A DNA stretch of 40,801 nt. Source: Candidatus Heimdallarchaeota archaeon (GTDB lineage Archaea; Asgardarchaeota; Heimdallarchaeia; Heimdallarchaeales; Heimdallarchaeaceae). The stretch covers positions 1-40,801 of the forward strand of contig JAUWEG010000011.1 in the NCBI GenBank assembly GCA_030608385.1, read 5' to 3'. This document shows positions 38,874-40,801 of the stretch, piece after piece. The notes beneath the pieces are model-generated. The model had not been told where the DNA came from and did not search any database. It saw only the letters and a program-made list of their open reading frames with translations. How positions within the stretch are numbered: position 1 is the first letter of the stretch; each line of letters starts with the position of its first letter. The translations under genes and the position numbers were made by a program.

Positions 38874-39448
38874 CTCTTACTTTTCTTTTTCTCTTTTCTA
38901 TTAAAGATTTTAACAAAAGGAAAGCCAAAGGAATAAAGGATTAACTCAAATAGAAACGATCCATTCTCTGGTGGTAAACCTTTTAGTCTACTTTCAAAAG
39001 CATCTACTGTATTTCCAAGTAAGTTCCCTATTGTAACCATATCTATGTGTAGTTGAATGTCTCGAGCCTTTTGCTCACCATAAAATTCCAATAATTTCTG
39101 TCTTGCATCTTCTTCTGGTGATCCACCTGTTTCTGCATAATGTTGGGCATAGGCAAGGCCTATAACTTCATCAGGGTCACAAGAACCGAAATCGTACCTC
39201 ATAATCTGTTCTATCTCTTCTTCTGTACATCCAAGATTTAATGCTGATTTTGTATGACCCCATTCACAATATCTACAACCATAAACAGCTGTTACAGCTA
39301 ACATAATTCGCTCTCTGAACTGTGGAGACAGTCTCTTTGTTTTCCTAGATTCTTTAATCTGAGATCTATTTCTGAATATTTTGGAAACGTCTCGCCTGAA
39401 TGCTTTGAAAGTATAAATTCGTTTCTTATAATATTGTGACCCATGCAT
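38870..39448 (-). CDS. Carboxymuconolactone decarboxylase/AhpD-like protein
   Basis: 192 residues, with the CRYCEWGH (CxxCxxxH) active-site pair at about residue 58 followed by ALNLGCTEEEIEQI, as in AhpD and carboxymuconolactone decarboxylase domains. These all-helical proteins act as thiol-based reductants or decarboxylases. The N-terminal 40 residues are basic, and the C-terminus ends in a hydrophobic segment then KEKKKSKS, so loose membrane contact is possible. It is convergent with, and overlaps by 4 nt, the 2-hydroxyacid dehydrogenase. Confidence 0.82.
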   Translation of the reverse strand: MHGSQYYKKRIYTFKAFRRDVSKIFRNRSQIKESRKTKRLSPQFRERIMLAVTAVYGCRYCEWGHTKSALNLGCTEEEIEQIMRYDFGSCDPDEVIGLAYAQHYAETGGSPEEDARQKLLEFYGEQKARDIQLHIDMVTIGNLLGNTVDAFESRLKGLPPENGSFLFELILYSFGFPFVKIFNRKEKKKSKS

Positions 39449-39504
39449 TAAGGTGTTTTTATCGAATAAAGTTAAAAGACTCTCTATTGTTCAGAGTTAA
39501 TTCA

Positions 39505-39531
39505 AAAATAAAAAGAAAAGAAAAAAGTAAT
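39505..39531 (-). terminator. T-rich terminator after oppF (minus strand)
   Basis: On the minus strand, T6, T4 and T5 tracts follow the oppF stop within 30 nt. Confidence 0.4.
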
Positions 39532-39534
39532 AAA

Positions 39535-40572
39535 TTAAATTTCTGGAAAATGACATGAAACGTAGTGATGTGGTTCTATTTCCTCTAATTCAGGAGTAAC
39601 TTTCGAGCATATCTCTTGAGCCTTGTAACATCTTGGGTGAAATGGGCATCCTGTAGGAGGATTAATTGCACTTGGAACATCGCCCTCAAGAATTATACGA
39701 TCCATCTTTATACGAGGATCTGGACGAGGAATAGCTGATAGCAAAGATACTGAATAGGGGTGAGCTGTCTTACGGAACAATTCTCCTGTTGGACACATTT
39801 CCATGATTTTTCCTAGGTACATTACGGCTACTCTATCTGAAACATGTTTGATAACACTGAGATCATGTGCAATAAACATGAAAGTTAGATCGAAATCCTT
39901 TTGCAAGTCATGTAGAAGATTCAAGATTTGTGCTTGTACTGAGACATCAAGAGCTGAAACTGGTTCATCTAACAAAATTACTTCCGGATGAATTGCTAAA
40001 GACCTTGCAATACCTAATCTTTGTCTTTGACCACCACTGAACTCGTGAGGATATCTTAAAGCATGGTAATCTTCTAATCCTACCTTTGCAAGAATTTCAA
40101 GAACTCTTGATTCTTTTTCTTCATAGAGCATATCTGGATAATGTATATCAAAAGGCTCTTTGATTAGATCAAGAACCATTCTCCTTGGATTCAAACTGGA
40201 ATAAGGATCTTGGAAAACCATCTGTAATTGACGTTTAACAGCTAGTTCTTCTTCACGAGACATAGGTTGGAAGATGTCTATTCCTTTGAAATAAACAGAA
40301 CCCTCGGTAGGTTCTTCTAACTTGACAGCAACTCTGGCTGTTGTACTTTTACCACAGCCTGATTCACCAACTAGACCCAGAGTCTCACCTTTATTAAGAA
40401 ATAGGTTTACTCCATCAACAGCCTTAATATTTGCAACCACTCGAGAGAAAAGGATTGACTGTTGACTTACAGGAAACCATTTCTTTAGGTTATCAAGTGT
40501 TATAATGGGTTGTGTTTTTTGGTCCCAATGGGAGAAGAGATCGATTGTTTCATATTCTTCAAGTGAAGTCAT
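39535..40572 (-). CDS. oppF: Oligopeptide/dipeptide ABC transporter ATP-binding protein, OppF type
   Basis: 345 residues. Walker [10 protein letters not shown] near residue 70, Q-loop VFQDPYSSL, signature [15 protein letters not shown], and Walker [13 protein letters not shown] are all intact. The C-terminal oligopeptide-binding motif [14 protein letters not shown] with four cysteines is the OppD/F hallmark. It energises peptide (or nickel/sugar) uptake together with OppD. The oppD stop directly abuts its ATG (TAAATG), so the two are translated in tandem. Permease and binding-protein genes should lie past the right edge. Confidence 0.94.
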   Translation of the reverse strand: MTSLEEYETIDLFSHWDQKTQPIITLDNLKKWFPVSQQSILFSRVVANIKAVDGVNLFLNKGETLGLVGESGCGKSTTARVAVKLEEPTEGSVYFKGIDIFQPMSREEELAVKRQLQMVFQDPYSSLNPRRMVLDLIKEPFDIHYPDMLYEEKESRVLEILAKVGLEDYHALRYPHEFSGGQRQRLGIARSLAIHPEVILLDEPVSALDVSVQAQILNLLHDLQKDFDLTFMFIAHDLSVIKHVSDRVAVMYLGKIMEMCPTGELFRKTAHPYSVSLLSAIPRPDPRIKMDRIILEGDVPSAINPPTGCPFHPRCYKAQEICSKVTPELEEIEPHHYVSCHFPEI

Positions 40573-40801
40573 TTATGCTTCCTCCTTTATAGCTTTTTTA
40601 CTCTCACGTATAGCTTCCATATCTATATGCAAATCTAGTTCCTCGAAATGATGACAAGCGACACGACGACCCCTGCCGAACTTAAATTCAGGAGGTCGAA
40701 CACGAGAACAAATTTCAGTTGCATATTTACATCTTGGATGGAAACGACATCCCTTTGGGGGATTAATCAATCTTGGTACATTACCAGGAATTGTTTCAAG
40801 A
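40573..40801 (-). CDS. oppD: Oligopeptide ABC transporter ATP-binding protein, OppD type (C-terminal end only)
   Basis: Only the last 76 codons are in the window; the frame is open past the right edge, and the ATG at 40770 in the track is internal. It reads IPGNVPRLINPP, then GCRFHPRC and EICSRVRPP, the cysteine-containing C-terminal domain shared by OppD/DppD proteins. It directly precedes oppF. The ATPase core is not visible, so subtype rests on the tail and the neighbour. Confidence 0.88.
   Translation of the reverse strand, partial: LETIPGNVPRLINPPKGCRFHPRCKYATEICSRVRPPEFKFGRGRRVACHHFEELDLHIDMEAIRESKKAIKEEA

Overview
This is an AT-rich (roughly one third G+C), gene-dense archaeal chromosome segment. 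The archaeal assignment rests on a DtdA-type D-aminoacyl-tRNA deacylase, a DRG-family GTPase relative, an F420-type LLM oxidoreductase, an intron-bearing tRNA, and BRE/TATA promoters placed about 26 nt upstream of start codons, which implies mostly leaderless mRNAs. Zinc-ribbon membrane proteins, a DRG paralogue, an arylsulfotransferase-like propeller and sequon-rich exported proteins would fit an Asgard archaeon, perhaps of the Heimdallarchaeia type. That lineage is an inference; no single gene proves it.

Layout. 1-3.6 kb: a partial exported protein dense in N-glycosylation sequons, a cytoplasmic protein with a long Glu/Val-rich repeat tail, and a MobA-like nucleotidyltransferase. The last converges on a large molybdenum formate dehydrogenase (3.7-6.4 kb) and plausibly serves its cofactor. 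6.5-9.8 kb: a beta-class DNA methyltransferase, DtdA, an SDR and a tiny type IV pilin-like peptide. 10-13.1 kb: ornithine carbamoyltransferase, a small membrane protein and a divergent arsenic pair (ACR3 efflux pump and ArsR repressor). 13.2-17.7 kb: zinc-ribbon membrane proteins, a DUF362 iron-sulfur protein, an SDR, a DRG-like protein with degenerate G motifs, and tRNA-Phe with a T-loop intron. 17.9-21.5 kb: a NimA-like flavoprotein, a zinc-finger protein, an aldo/keto reductase with aspartate dehydrogenase, and a tocopherol-cyclase-like protein. 21.8-29.5 kb: a HyuAB hydantoinase/oxoprolinase pair with a candidate operator, a crotonase with a DtxR-type regulator, and the arylsulfotransferase-like protein. 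29.5-35.4 kb: cysS, an epimerase, a family 2 glycosyltransferase, tRNA-Ala, tRNA-Thr and tRNA-Asn, GrpB and a 2H phosphoesterase. 35.5-40.8 kb: a class V aminotransferase with an LLM oxidoreductase, a 2-hydroxyacid dehydrogenase, an AhpD-like protein and the OppF/OppD ATPases of a peptide ABC transporter.

The most unusual signal is non-coding. Three intergenic elements (9813-9868, 17757-17833, 35418-35499) begin with GARGCTAGC and end with the complementary GCTAGCTTC. Each has a BRE/TATA box centred 25-26 nt upstream of its first base, the same spacing seen at the protein genes. I read them as a family of independently transcribed small structured RNAs of about 55-85 nt, which I do not recognise as any known class. 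Two share extra internal sequence, and those two each lie 75-85 nt downstream of a tRNA gene.

Other points of interest are the tRNA-Phe intron and its U73, the DRG paralogue with lost G3/G4 motifs, the E/V repeat protein, inverted repeats at the hyuA and cysS promoters, and a CCGACAAAAA box found three times in intergenic DNA.
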